Assembly (NCBI RefSeq): GCF_001701025.1
Contig: NZ_CP016793.1
Coordinates: forward strand, 2,604,001-2,668,000
Direction of reading: 5' to 3'
From: Lentzea guizhouensis
GTDB lineage: Bacteria > Actinomycetota > Actinomycetes > Mycobacteriales > Pseudonocardiaceae
Length of the DNA stretch: 64,000 nt
The notes under the pieces are model-generated. The model made no database searches and was not told where the DNA came from. It saw only the letters and a list, made by a program, of their open reading frames with translations. Positions within the stretch are counted from its first letter, which is position 1. Each line of letters opens with the position of its first letter. The translations under genes were made by a program, and so were the position numbers. Shown here in pieces: positions 1-9,002 of this stretch.

Positions 1-1310
1 CTGATCTCTTCGCCGCCTCCGCCGACAGAAACCTCATGTGTGGTCCATCCACTAGGCCAGTCCATGTGGAAAGGGCGCTCTTGATCGCGCATCGATGCTC
101 CCGACATGACAGGCGGATCGGCGAACCGCGCGTCGCGGAACGAGGCGTTTCTGGTGAAGGTTGCGCCGCTGAACCTGGCGGCCCCGGTGAAGGTCGCGCC
201 GCTGAACCAGACGTCGCCGGTGAAGGTCGCGTCGCCGAACCAGACGTCGCCGGTGAAGGTCGCGTCGCCGAACCAGACGTCGCCGGTGAAGGTCGCGTCG
301 CCGAACCAGACGTCGCCGATGAAGGTCGCGCCGTTAAACCAGGCGTAATCGATGAAGGTCGCGCCGTTTAACCAGGCGCTCTTGATGAAGGTCGCGTCGC
401 TGAACGAGGTGGTCCCGGTAAAGGTCGCGTCGCTGAACGAGGTGGTCCAAAAGGTCGCGCCGCGGAAGTAGGTGTTCCCGTTGAAGGTTGCGCCATCGAA
501 CCGGGTCGTGCGTGCCTTGCAGCCGCCGAGGTCGAAGTCGATGAGTAGTGCGCTTTTGAGGTCGAGGTCGATGTCGTCCCAAAAAGACCGGGCGGGACGT
601 CGAAGGGGGTCACCCGGACGTAGGTGGCGAGTCAGGATGCGTTGGGCGGTAAGACGGACCTCGCGTTCCTGGCGTCGGTCCTCGTCCCGGACGGCGGCGA
701 TGGGCGGCGGCGTAGTTGCCGCGCGACGGGCAGCCGCCGCAGTAGCGGCGACACGGCGAGCCGGTGTGGCCCGCAACGACCCGCTAAGCCCTCGTGGTTT
801 GCGGACCCCCGTTTTATCGGGTGGTGGCGTGAAAGGCGCGCGCAGATAAGCGCAGATCACGTTGACCACGGTCTGTCGGTGATCGGGGTTGTCTTGGGCA
901 ACTCTTTCCAGCGCGTACATTGCGCCATGTCGTACTGCAGGCTTGTCGGACCCCAGCTGTTCCACTGCTTTCATGTACAACTCGGTGAGGCGACGTTCAG
1001 CGGCGTCGTGCTCAGTGGCCCACTGCCGCCGCCACGCAAGCACGAGGGTCATCACCGCACCGGTTCCCGCTCCGACCGCCAACGCCGTGCGGATCAGATC
1101 GAGCCGCTCTGTCGACGAGGCGGTGTTCAACACCAGCACGAACACCAACACCGCCAGTGTGGTCATGACGATCACCGGCGTGACGATCAATAGCAGTGCC
1201 CGCCAAGACGTTCCTGGCAACTCTCGTCGGTTCCTCCGTGTTGAGACCGGACGACGTAGTCGCTCGCGGGAACGGCGCAGACGGGACTGAGCAGGTTCGG
1301 AGACGGTCAC
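1..1310 (-). CDS. Pentapeptide-repeat membrane protein, 3' end beyond window
   Basis: Translating the minus strand from about 1310 gives one open frame that reaches position 1 without a stop, so the C-terminus lies outside the window. The N-terminus is Arg-rich, followed by two hydrophobic segments (around LLLIVTPVIVMTTLAVLVF and AVGAGTGAVMTLVLAW). A helical block (ELYMKAVEQLGSDKPAVRHG, then ALERVAQDNPDHRQTVVNVI) and a run of ATFTGDVWFGD-type pentapeptides come next. It is a paralogue of the gene at 3275-5374 with the same domain order. The GTG at 1310 is my best start guess, but it lacks a clear ribosome site and the frame is open upstream. Pentapeptide repeats form a right-handed beta-helix; the role of this membrane-linked family is unknown. 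Confidence 0.8.
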   Translation of the reverse strand, partial: MTVSEPAQSRLRRSRERLRRPVSTRRNRRELPGTSWRALLLIVTPVIVMTTLAVLVFVLVLNTASSTERLDLIRTALAVGAGTGAVMTLVLAWRRQWATEHDAAERRLTELYMKAVEQLGSDKPAVRHGAMYALERVAQDNPDHRQTVVNVICAYLRAPFTPPPDKTGVRKPRGLSGSLRATPARRVAATAAAARRAATTPPPIAAVRDEDRRQEREVRLTAQRILTRHLRPGDPLRRPARSFWDDIDLDLKSALLIDFDLGGCKARTTRFDGATFNGNTYFRGATFWTTSFSDATFTGTTSFSDATFIKSAWLNGATFIDYAWFNGATFIGDVWFGDATFTGDVWFGDATFTGDVWFGDATFTGDVWFSGATFTGAARFSGATFTRNASFRDARFADPPVMSGASMRDQERPFHMDWPSGWTTHEVSVGGGGEEI

Positions 1311-1655
1311 CTTTATACGGTCGCTCAAGGTTGTCGCTCTGCTACAACCACAAGGTCCGCCACGGTTGCCGGCGCGTGTACATGTGTACGCGGACCTCAA
1401 GGTCGTTTAGGTGGGTCCCACGCCGACCGCTGAAACGCGACGTCCGGCGATGAGGCGAACCTAAGCGCCGGGACGTGACCTAGCCCGCGAAGCTCCTGCT
1501 TTCAAGGTGTTGGCATGGCTGTTCGAGTGCGTCTGCGTGCGTACTCGTTCCTGGTCAACGAGGTTGAACGGTCCAGCGCTGAACGCTGCCGAATGCGCGC
1601 GAATGAGACTGGCTGTGAGACTGATAGGTCCACTCGGGATGATCGTGCCCGTCGG
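1311..1655. other. Intergenic stretch, no gene seen
   Basis: This stretch between the 5' end of the left pentapeptide gene and the terminator of the fic gene has no ORF with family-like sequence. It probably holds the promoter of the minus-strand pentapeptide gene, but I see no clear promoter boxes. Confidence 0.4.
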
Positions 1656-1707
1656 CGCACAGCAGACGGTCCCCGAACCGGCTGGTTCGGGGCCCGTCTG
1701 CTGTGCG
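1656..1707. terminator. Long stem-loop after fic
   Basis: A 14-bp outer stem (1656-1669 with 1694-1707) and a 9-bp inner stem (1671-1679 with 1684-1692) are separated by one T/C mismatch, with a GGCT loop. It starts 2 nt beyond the fic stop codon, so it most likely ends the minus-strand fic transcript. There is no U-tract, which is common for actinomycete terminators. Confidence 0.75.
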
Positions 1708-1709
1708 AC

Positions 1710-2912
1710 CTAGTCGTTCGGCTGGAGACGGAGCGGAAGGAACGCGCGGATCAACTCAATATTCGCCCGCACGCCGCGCCGGCCGCCCTTAACCAGCAGC
1801 TCCAGCTCTTCCAGCGCGTTGATGTCGCGGGTGATCGTCTTGTCGGTTTTGGTGGCATACATGCGTGCCAGTTCGACCGACAGCGTCGGAATGTCGGCTC
1901 GCGGCGTCCACTCTCCGGAGGGCAGCGTGAGGATGAGCTCGCGACGCCGCACGTCCGTCTCGGTGGTGCCGGGCAGTTCTTCGTGAACATAGTTCTGCCA
2001 TGTGACCAGCGTTTGCTGAGCGCGGATCATGCGGAGCTGGTCGCGAAGCCCGTCGACGAGGCCCTGCACGGCGTAGTGGACGAACGTCTCAACCGGGTAC
2101 GGCGGTCCCTGCCGGCTGGTCTTGTCGAGTTCCCGGTAGTACTGGTCGCGGGTCCGGTTGAAGTGGTTCGACAGCAGATGCGCGGCGGGACTGGGCACGC
2201 CACCCTCGATGAGGATCTGGAACTCGAGCAGCCGGGCGGTGCGGCCGTTGCCGTCGCCAAATGGGTGGATCCAGGCGATGTAGAGGTGCGCGACGATCGC
2301 TTTCACGATGGTCATGCAGTCGCGGAACTCTTTCTCGGCGGCCCAGTCGTCACTGTTCAACCAGTCGCACAAGCGGTCGAGCAGGTGCAGACAGTCCTGG
2401 TGTGGTGCGCCGCGGTAGAGAAACACGCCGACGTTGTGGCTGCGGACTTCGCCAGCGACGACATCGTCCTTCAATTCGAGGCCAGCGAGCACCTGCTTAT
2501 TGAGCCAGCAGATCCAATCAGTAGTGATGGGCTGTCGGCCCTCTTCTGCGGCGCGGTCGGCGATCGCATGGCAGCCGGCGAGCACGTTGTTGACCTCACG
2601 GTGCAGGTACTCCTGGCTGGGCGGGAGTTCCAGCTCTCCGTCAACCGCCTGGCGAACCTCTGCCTCAGACAGCGTGTTGCCTTCAATGGCGACGGTTCCC
2701 TGTACGCCACGGGTGAGGAAGAGCTTGTGGAGCTCGCGGGCAACGAACGGGCGAAGGTTGACGTTGGCGATGTGGTCCATCTTCGAGGTGGCCTCGCCCA
2801 GCAGAAGCCACGTTTTAGGGCTGAACCTCTTGAGCGCAAGGTCGAAGGTGAGCCATGGATGTGTCTCTTCATGGCGGCGCACTTGGGTGGTCGTCATGGC
2901 GGCTCTTTTCAC
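1710..2912 (-). CDS. Fic family protein (AMPylase)
   Basis: This 400-aa protein has the complete Fic motif HPFGDGNGRTAR at residues 216-227. The catalytic His is at 216, followed by the acidic metal ligand and the phosphate-binding GNGR. Upstream, TVAIEGN at 73-79 matches the (S/T)xxxE(G/N) inhibitory helix of class II Fic proteins, so the enzyme is probably self-inhibited through Glu77. The C-terminal 70 residues look like a winged helix (LPSGEWTPRADIPTLSVELA, then TITRDINALEELELL), as in many free-standing Fic proteins. Fic enzymes transfer AMP from ATP to target hydroxyls; the target here is unknown. The gene is monocistronic between two pentapeptide genes and ends in a strong stem-loop. 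Met6 is an alternative start. Confidence 0.93.
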   Translation of the reverse strand: MKRAAMTTTQVRRHEETHPWLTFDLALKRFSPKTWLLLGEATSKMDHIANVNLRPFVARELHKLFLTRGVQGTVAIEGNTLSEAEVRQAVDGELELPPSQEYLHREVNNVLAGCHAIADRAAEEGRQPITTDWICWLNKQVLAGLELKDDVVAGEVRSHNVGVFLYRGAPHQDCLHLLDRLCDWLNSDDWAAEKEFRDCMTIVKAIVAHLYIAWIHPFGDGNGRTARLLEFQILIEGGVPSPAAHLLSNHFNRTRDQYYRELDKTSRQGPPYPVETFVHYAVQGLVDGLRDQLRMIRAQQTLVTWQNYVHEELPGTTETDVRRRELILTLPSGEWTPRADIPTLSVELARMYATKTDKTITRDINALEELELLVKGGRRGVRANIELIRAFLPLRLQPND

Positions 2913-3274
2913 TGGTCAGGCCTGGCAGATGCGGATTTCTCTGCCCTCAGTGTCCCCTGCGGTGTCCCCTAATGGTAGGGCCATCTGCGGGTTTGGTGTC
3001 CGCCCTGCGCGAAGTATGCCCAAACGGGAGCATAGGACCGAACCGGTGTTCGGAGCGCAGCCGGACAGCTCTAGATCTTTCAGCGATGAACCATCACACG
3101 CAGGTAGACGTCGAGCGGCGGTCGCCCGCCAATTGCGCCCAGGACAGCTGCCGTGGACAGAGGCGCTCCTTGGCGCGATAGCCGGGTAGTCAGCCTAGAT
3201 CGTCGAGGCAGGAGCAGGGTGGTGGGCGAGTTGGCCGGTCGTGGAGGTAACACAGTGCGTGAGTTCACGATGCC
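2913..3274. other. Divergent intergenic region with possible leader ORF
   Basis: This 360-nt gap separates the divergent fic and pentapeptide genes, so both promoters should lie here. At 3243-3250 there is a strong ribosome site (GGAGGTAA), but it precedes a 9-codon GTG frame (3255-3284, VREFTMPCA) rather than the pentapeptide gene. The stop of this frame overlaps the GTG at 3281 inside the next gene, so it could be a coupled leader peptide. I see nothing else. Confidence 0.35.
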
Positions 3275-5374
3275 GTGTGCGTGACGACTGCTGCAACTTC
3301 ATCCTCCACTGATCGCCCTGCCGGGCGGGCGGCACGTGTCCGACAGGCAGTGACCGGACGACGTGGGCTAGGAGTGCTGGCCTGGCTGCTGGCCGCTGCG
3401 GGCCTGGGCATGGCGATGTGGATGGCCCGATCCTGGTCCTGGTGGTCTACGGCGTGGGTGTGGCTAGGCCGGTGGTGGATGGTGCCGGTCACGGTGCTGT
3501 TGCTGACCGCCGCGGCAGTGCTCGGGGCGCTGCGGTCCCGACACCCGGCTTCGTCACCCCGCCCTATAGCGGACCCAGGGACGGAGGTGATGCCGGCGCT
3601 GACACCGCGGGCGATCCTGCTCGGCGCACTCGTCTTGCTGGGCTTGGGCGTCACCGCGGCAGTGCTGCTGCTGGTCAACTTCTCCGGGACCGAGCCGCGA
3701 GACCGGTTGGACGCGATCCGGACCGCGGCCACGCTGTTGGTGGGCACCGGCGGCGCCGCCGCGCTGCTACTGGCCGCCCGCCGCCAACGCGCGGCCGAAC
3801 TGACCCTGGCCGTGCAGCGCAAGGCCGCCGCCGACACCGCGCACGACGCCGCAGCGCGGCGGATCACCGAGCTTTACCTGAAGGCGGTCGAGCAATTGGG
3901 CTCAGACAAGGCCGCGGTCCGCCACGGCGGCCTCTACGCGCTGGAACGCGTCGCCCAGGACAATCCCGACCAGCGCCAGACCGTGATCAACGTGATCTGC
4001 GCCTACCTACGCAGCCCCTACACCCCGCCACCCGAGCGGCCTGTCGCCCGCCGGACCGGGCTGTCCGCGGCCGCACGCCGAAGCACTGCGGCCGACCGCG
4101 TCGCCGCTCGCGCCGCGGCCGCACGCCGTATCAGCCTCACGCCACCTACACCGGCTGTTCCGCCCGAGCAGTTGCGGCAGGAACGCGAGGTCCGGCTCAC
4201 CGCCCAACGCATCCTCACCACCCATCTATGCCGCCCCAGCTCCGACAAGACCGCCGACCAGCTGGCCCATTCCCGATACTGGGCCGAGGACTATGACCTC
4301 GACCTCACCGGTGCCACTCTCATCGACTTCCACGCCGCTAACCTCACCGTGCGACAAGCAACCTTCACCGACGTGCACTTTTCCGGCGCTGCATGGTTCG
4401 ATAGGGCGACATTCACCGGCGCCGCATGGTTCAGCGAGGCGACGTTCACCGGGGCCGCGTGGTTCAGCGAGGCGACGTTCACCAGCGCCGCAGTGTTCAA
4501 CGAGGCGACGTTCACCAGCGCCGCGCGGTTCAACGAGGCGACGTTCACCGGGGCCGTGTGGTTCGACGGGGCGACGTTCACCGGCGACGCGCGGTTCAGC
4601 AAAGCGACGTTCACCGGCATCACGGTATTCAACGGGGCGACGTTCACCAGCGACGCGCGGTTCAACGAGGCGACGTTCACCGGCGACGCGATGTTCGGCG
4701 GGACGACGTTCATCGAGGCCGCGCAGTTCAACAGAGTGACGTTCACCAGCGACGCGCACTTCGACGAAGCGGCGTTCACCGGCGACGCGCACTTCGACGA
4801 AGCGGCGTTCACTGGCGACGCGCACTTCGGCGAAGCGGCGTTCAGCAGGGCCGTGCGGTTCAGCAAGGCGATGTTCACTGGCGACGCGCACTTCGGCGAA
4901 GCGGCGTTCACCGGCAACGCGCACTTCGACGAAGCGGCGTTCACTGGCGACGCGCACTTCGGCGAAGCGGCGTTCAGCAGGGCCGTGCGGTTCAGCGAGG
5001 CGATGTTCACTGGCGACGCGCACTTCGGCGAAGCGACGTTCACCGGCGACGCGTGGTTCAACGGGGCGACGTTCACCAGGGTCGCGTGGTTCAGCAAGGC
5101 GACGTTCACCAGGGCCGCGTGGTTCAGCAGGGCGACGTTCACCGGCGACGCGTGGTTCAACGAGGCGACGTTCGCCCTCGCCGCGCGGTTCGACGGAGCA
5201 ACCTTCGCCGCTATCGCATTGATGAGGAGAGCCGTAGCTGCGAGAGTATCTGTCGAGTGTGTATGGCCGATGGGATGGACAGTTGATGATCCCCGTCTGA
5301 GGACCGCAGTACCTGGTGAAGCACCGGGCATGCTGCGGCTGGTGCCAGTACCGGCGGTGCTAGCCGGGGTCTGA
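3275..5374 (+). CDS. Pentapeptide-repeat membrane protein
   Basis: This 699-aa protein has four hydrophobic segments in the first 170 residues (for example VLAWLLAAAGLGMAMWMA and AILLGALVLLGLGVTAAVLL). A conserved helical domain follows (RRITELYLKAVEQLGSDKAA, then ALERVAQDNPDQRQTVINVI, about 193-250). From about residue 345 to 640 there are more than 25 pentapeptide pairs of the ATFTGDAWFNE type, predicted to fold as a right-handed beta-helix. This layout is widespread in actinomycetes without assigned function. The start is uncertain: GTG 3275 and GTG 3281 are both possible, and the only good ribosome site belongs to a short upstream frame. It is a paralogue of the left-edge gene on the other side of fic. 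Confidence 0.85.
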   Translation: MCVTTAATSSSTDRPAGRAARVRQAVTGRRGLGVLAWLLAAAGLGMAMWMARSWSWWSTAWVWLGRWWMVPVTVLLLTAAAVLGALRSRHPASSPRPIADPGTEVMPALTPRAILLGALVLLGLGVTAAVLLLVNFSGTEPRDRLDAIRTAATLLVGTGGAAALLLAARRQRAAELTLAVQRKAAADTAHDAAARRITELYLKAVEQLGSDKAAVRHGGLYALERVAQDNPDQRQTVINVICAYLRSPYTPPPERPVARRTGLSAAARRSTAADRVAARAAAARRISLTPPTPAVPPEQLRQEREVRLTAQRILTTHLCRPSSDKTADQLAHSRYWAEDYDLDLTGATLIDFHAANLTVRQATFTDVHFSGAAWFDRATFTGAAWFSEATFTGAAWFSEATFTSAAVFNEATFTSAARFNEATFTGAVWFDGATFTGDARFSKATFTGITVFNGATFTSDARFNEATFTGDAMFGGTTFIEAAQFNRVTFTSDAHFDEAAFTGDAHFDEAAFTGDAHFGEAAFSRAVRFSKAMFTGDAHFGEAAFTGNAHFDEAAFTGDAHFGEAAFSRAVRFSEAMFTGDAHFGEATFTGDAWFNGATFTRVAWFSKATFTRAAWFSRATFTGDAWFNEATFALAARFDGATFAAIALMRRAVAARVSVECVWPMGWTVDDPRLRTAVPGEAPGMLRLVPVPAVLAGV
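4386..5205 (+). repeat. 30-nt periodic repeats in the pentapeptide gene
   Basis: Units of about 30 nt built on GCGACGTTCACCGGC plus a variable GCCGCGTGGTTCAGC-like half recur through the coding region. They encode paired pentapeptides. The near-identity at DNA level between neighbouring units suggests recent tandem duplication or conversion. Confidence 0.8.
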
Positions 5375-5615
5375 ACCGAGCGACGGGCTCAAAGTGGGGC
5401 GTGGCGGCAGCTAGCTGGAGTGAGAAGAAGCCTTCGGGTGTAAATCAGATGGTTTGCCTCGTTGACCTGGATGTGTCCGCCAACCGACGCTGTCGAGGGT
5501 TCCCTTCACGCCAGGTCAGTTCACAGCCGTCCACCGCCGTTGATGTCACACGATGATGTCAAGACCGACTTGGGGTGCGAACGTTGACGGAGGTTGTCAG
5601 CGTCGGTAGGGCTCG
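5375..5615. other. Convergent intergenic gap
   Basis: This gap lies between the 3' ends of two convergent repeat-protein genes. I saw no gene, strong hairpin or other signal in it. Confidence 0.4.
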
Positions 5616-7709
5616 TCAAGCGTTTTTGCGGATGAGGCCGGTGTAGGCGGCGATGGTGAGGGTGGCCAGTGCCCAAAGGAGAGCTTGGAGGGCCCAAAGC
5701 AAATAGGTGAAGGCTTGGCCCCACCGTGTGGCGGTGTCGAGGTCGCATCGGGCGCGCAGGCCGGTGGCGCCGACGGGCAGGCCGCGGTCGATGCCGAGGC
5801 CTATGAGCTCGGCGGTGGAGCAGGGGATACCGGGTGCGGTGGTGGGGGTGGTAGGTGGTTGGACGCGTTCGGCGGCGTGGTGGGTTGGTCGGGTGGTGAT
5901 CTGTCCTGCGGTGTAGCCGGTGGCGCCGGCGACGACCAAGACGATGAGAAGGGCGGTGACCAGTCGATGAGCGCGGTAGCCGTAGCGACCCAGCCAGCCC
6001 CATAGCCAGTGGCGTGCGCGTGCGAGAGTGCCACCGAGCGCGTCAGGAGTGCGGCGGCGTAGGTCGTGCTGCTGGGTGATGAGGATGGTGCGGGCGTTGT
6101 TATCGTGCCCAGCAGCGCGTTCCACCGCGGCGAGTTGCTGGTAGGGCTGGGGCAGGTACCCGGAGGTGTGGTGAACCAGCAAATGCAGCCACTCTCGCCA
6201 GGTGACGTCCCGAAGCTGCTTAAATACAAGCCCTCCCACGGCCATGCGGCGTGCTCCGTCAATGCAGGGATGGTCGCTGACTTCACTGCGGGACCGCGGG
6301 CACACCAGCGCGACGGAGAAAAACATTCCCCGGTCCACCTGTGCTTCCGTGAGATCCAGCAAGGCACCGGTGTCGTTGATCAGCTGTGTACTGGTCAAGT
6401 GAGCTTGGCCGCTGACGCGCGCGCCCACCAGCCAAACGGCCCCCTTTTTGCCGGTGGCGGTGATGTGCGCATCGCGCAAGAATAGATTGTCGCCGATGTG
6501 GATGCCGTCGGCGACCAGAGCGGGACCGGCGGTGTTGGTGATGGTGGCTCGGTCGAGGTCGAGTTGGCCGCTGATGTCCGCGCCCAGCAGCCGGATGGCC
6601 CCGTTTTCGCCAGTGCCCGTGAAGTGCGCATCGCGCAGGAACATGTGGCCGCCGGTGCGGATGCCGTCGGCGACCAGAACGGGTCCGGTCGCGTTGGTGA
6701 TGGTGGCTCGGTCGAGGTCGAGTTGGCCGCCGATGTCCGCGCCCAGCAGCCGGATGGCCCCGTTTTCGCCAGTGCCCGTGAAGTGCACATCGCGCAGGAA
6801 CATGGTGTTGTCGCTGCGGATGCCGTCGGCGACCAGAGCGGGACCGGCGGTGTTGGTGATGGTGGCTCGGTCGAGGTCGAGTTGGCCGCCGATGTCCGCG
6901 CCCAGCAGCCGGATGGCCCCGTTTTCGCCAGTGCCCGTGAAGTGCACATCGCGCAGGAACATGTGGCCGCCGGCGCGGATGCCTTCAGCGTCAAGAACGG
7001 GTCCGGCGGTGTTGGTGATGGTGGCTCGGTCGAGGTCGAGTTGGCCGCCGATGTCCGCGCCCAGCAGCCGGATGGCCCCGTTTTCGCCAGTGCCCGTGAA
7101 GTGCACATCGCGCAGGAACATGTGGCCGCCGGTGCGGATGCCGTCGGCGACCAGAACGGGTCCGGTCGCGTTGGTGATGGTGACTCGGTCGAGATTGAGT
7201 TGGCCGCCGATGTGTGCGCCCAGCAGCCGGATGGCCCCGTTTTCTCCGGTACCCGTGATACGAACGCCGCGCAGCAACAGATTGTTGTCGGTGCGGATGC
7301 CGTTGGCGTGCAGGACTGAGATAACGCTGCGGTCCAGGCTCATTCTGTGGAGGCGCGCGTCTTCACACTCAATTCCATCCGATAACGCACAGCCGTCTAG
7401 CGCCAGGCCGGTGACCGCCGTGACGCGATCCAGATTCAAGCGGCCGATCACCCGCACACCGCGGATGAGTACGCCGCGCGGATCGAGTTCGCCGCGGCGT
7501 CCCATAAGAAGTTCGCGGATCAGCTCCGCCCGCACTTGCAGTTCTAAGTCCTCAGCATCGACAAGGTCTGCAGCCGCCAGTGTGACGGCAGGTTGGGCCC
7601 AAGTCCCTCGGCGGGCGGCGTCAATGACCGCTTCTTCAAGTGTGCTGAGCTTGTCCAACACCGGTGGCAGCTGCGAATCGCTCACCTCACCGTTTCGTCT
7701 ACACCGCAA
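5616..7709 (-). CDS. Repeat-rich membrane protein with six 53-aa repeats
   Basis: This 697-aa protein begins with a helical domain (LDKLSTLEEAVIDAARRGTW) and continues with LDLDxATI/LLGADIGGQ repeats, a pentapeptide-like beta-solenoid pattern. Six copies of a 53-residue unit (RDVHFTGTGENGAIRLLGAD plus IGGQLDLDRATITN) fill about residues 145-470. A globular region with tryptophans (REWLHLLVHHTSGYLPQPYQ) follows, then C-terminal membrane segments (VTALLIVLVVAGATGYTAG and AFTYLLWALQALLWALATLT). Related actinomycete proteins are sometimes labelled membrane oxidoreductase, but I see no cofactor motif. An internal GTG at 7685 is an alternative start. The gene overlaps its upstream neighbour by 11 nt. 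Confidence 0.8.
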   Translation of the reverse strand: MRCRRNGEVSDSQLPPVLDKLSTLEEAVIDAARRGTWAQPAVTLAAADLVDAEDLELQVRAELIRELLMGRRGELDPRGVLIRGVRVIGRLNLDRVTAVTGLALDGCALSDGIECEDARLHRMSLDRSVISVLHANGIRTDNNLLLRGVRITGTGENGAIRLLGAHIGGQLNLDRVTITNATGPVLVADGIRTGGHMFLRDVHFTGTGENGAIRLLGADIGGQLDLDRATITNTAGPVLDAEGIRAGGHMFLRDVHFTGTGENGAIRLLGADIGGQLDLDRATITNTAGPALVADGIRSDNTMFLRDVHFTGTGENGAIRLLGADIGGQLDLDRATITNATGPVLVADGIRTGGHMFLRDAHFTGTGENGAIRLLGADISGQLDLDRATITNTAGPALVADGIHIGDNLFLRDAHITATGKKGAVWLVGARVSGQAHLTSTQLINDTGALLDLTEAQVDRGMFFSVALVCPRSRSEVSDHPCIDGARRMAVGGLVFKQLRDVTWREWLHLLVHHTSGYLPQPYQQLAAVERAAGHDNNARTILITQQHDLRRRTPDALGGTLARARHWLWGWLGRYGYRAHRLVTALLIVLVVAGATGYTAGQITTRPTHHAAERVQPPTTPTTAPGIPCSTAELIGLGIDRGLPVGATGLRARCDLDTATRWGQAFTYLLWALQALLWALATLTIAAYTGLIRKNA
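6472..7270 (-). repeat. 159-bp tandem repeats within coding sequence
   Basis: The marker TCGCGCAGGA (or a close variant) recurs at 6472, 6631, 6790, 6949, 7108 and 7267, exactly 159 bp apart. Each unit encodes 53 residues. The middle units are nearly identical at nucleotide level, so the array is a candidate for copy-number variation and a risk for assembly collapse. Confidence 0.92.
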
Positions 7710-8103
7710 GCCGCGTTACGAGACGACGGGACGCCCCGTCGTCGGGACGCAGGGCGGACGCATGAACCCACAGCCACATGCGCGTGCCGCCGTCGCCGTC
7801 GGTCGCCCTCACGGTGAACTGGACGTAGCCAGCCAATGCCCCGTCGCGGTACGGCGCCACAGCCGCAGTCTCCGGGCACGTCGATAGCACGTCCAGACCT
7901 CCGGCCATCTGGCCGCGGCGCACCACAGCAGCCGGCCACACCCTGCGCAGATTGATCAGCACCGGCCGGGGTGGATCGACCTTCCGAGAAGAAGGATGCT
8001 TTGGCGACTCAACTCCCAAGGGCCCCTTGCGTCGCGTGTCAGCAGCAACTCCAATCCTCCCGCCTGGGCCGATCGCCCGTATCACCCCACTACAGCGCTC
8101 CAT
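7699..8103 (-). CDS. Hypothetical protein, 134 aa
   Basis: I do not recognise this protein. A basic N-terminal part is followed by a compact domain (PRPVLINLRRVWPAAVVRRG, DVLSTCPETAAVAPYRDGAL, TRMWLWVHASALRP) that reads like a genuine beta-rich fold rather than a shadow frame. It lies upstream of and overlaps the repeat-protein gene by 11 nt, so the two are probably co-transcribed. A competing minus frame at 7682-7939 lacks such composition. Confidence 0.5.
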   Translation of the reverse strand: MERCSGVIRAIGPGGRIGVAADTRRKGPLGVESPKHPSSRKVDPPRPVLINLRRVWPAAVVRRGQMAGGLDVLSTCPETAAVAPYRDGALAGYVQFTVRATDGDGGTRMWLWVHASALRPDDGASRRLVTRLAV

Positions 8104-8232
8104 GCCGAAGCGCCGCTGAACAATAGGAAGCGCGGGCGGAGCTGGCTCGCGAGCCCATAGAGGGTATGACAGCCGATCGCATCGTGCTGGTGTAGACAGG
8201 CCGCCTCAGCCCGAACAATGACGCAGCTCGGC
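8104..8232. other. Short intergenic gap
   Basis: This gap lies between two minus-strand genes. It probably carries the promoter of the small gene and repeat-protein pair. I recognise no element in it. Confidence 0.3.
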
Positions 8233-9000
8233 TCAGCCTTCGTCGAAACTCACGAGGACCGCCGTGGCATCGTCGTGATGTTTTCGCGTTCGGCCATCAC
8301 TCGCCTCAGCGCCTGCACGCTCAGCTTGCCGGGTGCGTGCGATCAAGTCTGCTGGGCCTTCCTCGACAAGGACACTGAAGAGCTGCTCCCAGCTGAGGTC
8401 TCCGAAGACATCAACCAGCCGACTAGCACCGTCGCTCAGCAGTGCCGCAGAATCAACTGCATCCGCCGACACTGTGCCTAGTACAGATTGAAATGCAGCC
8501 TCCGGCATAGTGTTGGCAACATAATAGCCATCAGGAGTGTTCTGCACGGCGATGACTGCATCGTATGAGTAGTCGGTTAGATTGGCCATCCGTTCGTCAA
8601 GGATGGCTTCAACCCGCCCATCTCGACGGAGCAACAACGGCGAATCACCGAGAACAAGGTAATCAAGTTCGTCGGTTCGCCGTCTCAATATCGTGACTGT
8701 CGAAGATGGGCTATCGGGGTTCGACAAATCGCACGTGTTCCTATGTGCCGAACATGTGCGTTCGATCGCTTCGGCTAGCGCTTCATCTAGCCGCACCTGC
8801 GGAGCCAGGGTAAGCGCCTGGGCGAGGTGCCCGGCTATGCGACGGACAACCCATGGAACGCCATGGATGCATCCATTGTCAGCAGGCTTGAGGGCAGTGG
8901 CCCCATCAAGGACGACCGCCCAATTCAGGCCGACCATCGCATAGTCATCGCTGGCTCGCCCTGGCGTCGGCTGACTATCCATTGTTGCGCGCATCGACAT
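8233..9000 (-). CDS. PP2C-like protein phosphatase
   Basis: This 255-aa protein has the PP2C pattern: an early acidic segment (DDYAMVGLNWAVVLDGAT), STVTILRRRTDELDYLVLGD in place of the usual strand-GD motif, LLSDGAS and a C-terminal KHHDDATAVLVSF. The family removes phosphate from Ser/Thr using two metal ions. The first metal-binding DG site is kept as VLDGAT. The ATG follows the GntR stop codon by 2 nt, so the two are translated from one message. Such GntR-PP2C pairs occur in actinomycete mobile elements; a direct role in controlling the repressor is possible but unproven. Confidence 0.8.
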   Translation of the reverse strand: MSMRATMDSQPTPGRASDDYAMVGLNWAVVLDGATALKPADNGCIHGVPWVVRRIAGHLAQALTLAPQVRLDEALAEAIERTCSAHRNTCDLSNPDSPSSTVTILRRRTDELDYLVLGDSPLLLRRDGRVEAILDERMANLTDYSYDAVIAVQNTPDGYYVANTMPEAAFQSVLGTVSADAVDSAALLSDGASRLVDVFGDLSWEQLFSVLVEEGPADLIARTRQAERAGAEASDGRTRKHHDDATAVLVSFDEG

Positions 9001-9002
9001 CC

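Noticed and set aside
1515..2972. Long plus-strand frame opposite fic
   Set aside because: It is the complement of a gene with a full Fic motif, and its own sequence has no family pattern; high GC keeps antisense frames open.
4226..5331. Minus-strand repeat frames (about 265 and 346 aa) opposite the pentapeptide gene
   Set aside because: Their periodicity mirrors the 30-nt coding repeats; only the plus frame gives the A(T/A)F pentapeptide pattern and the conserved N-terminal domain.
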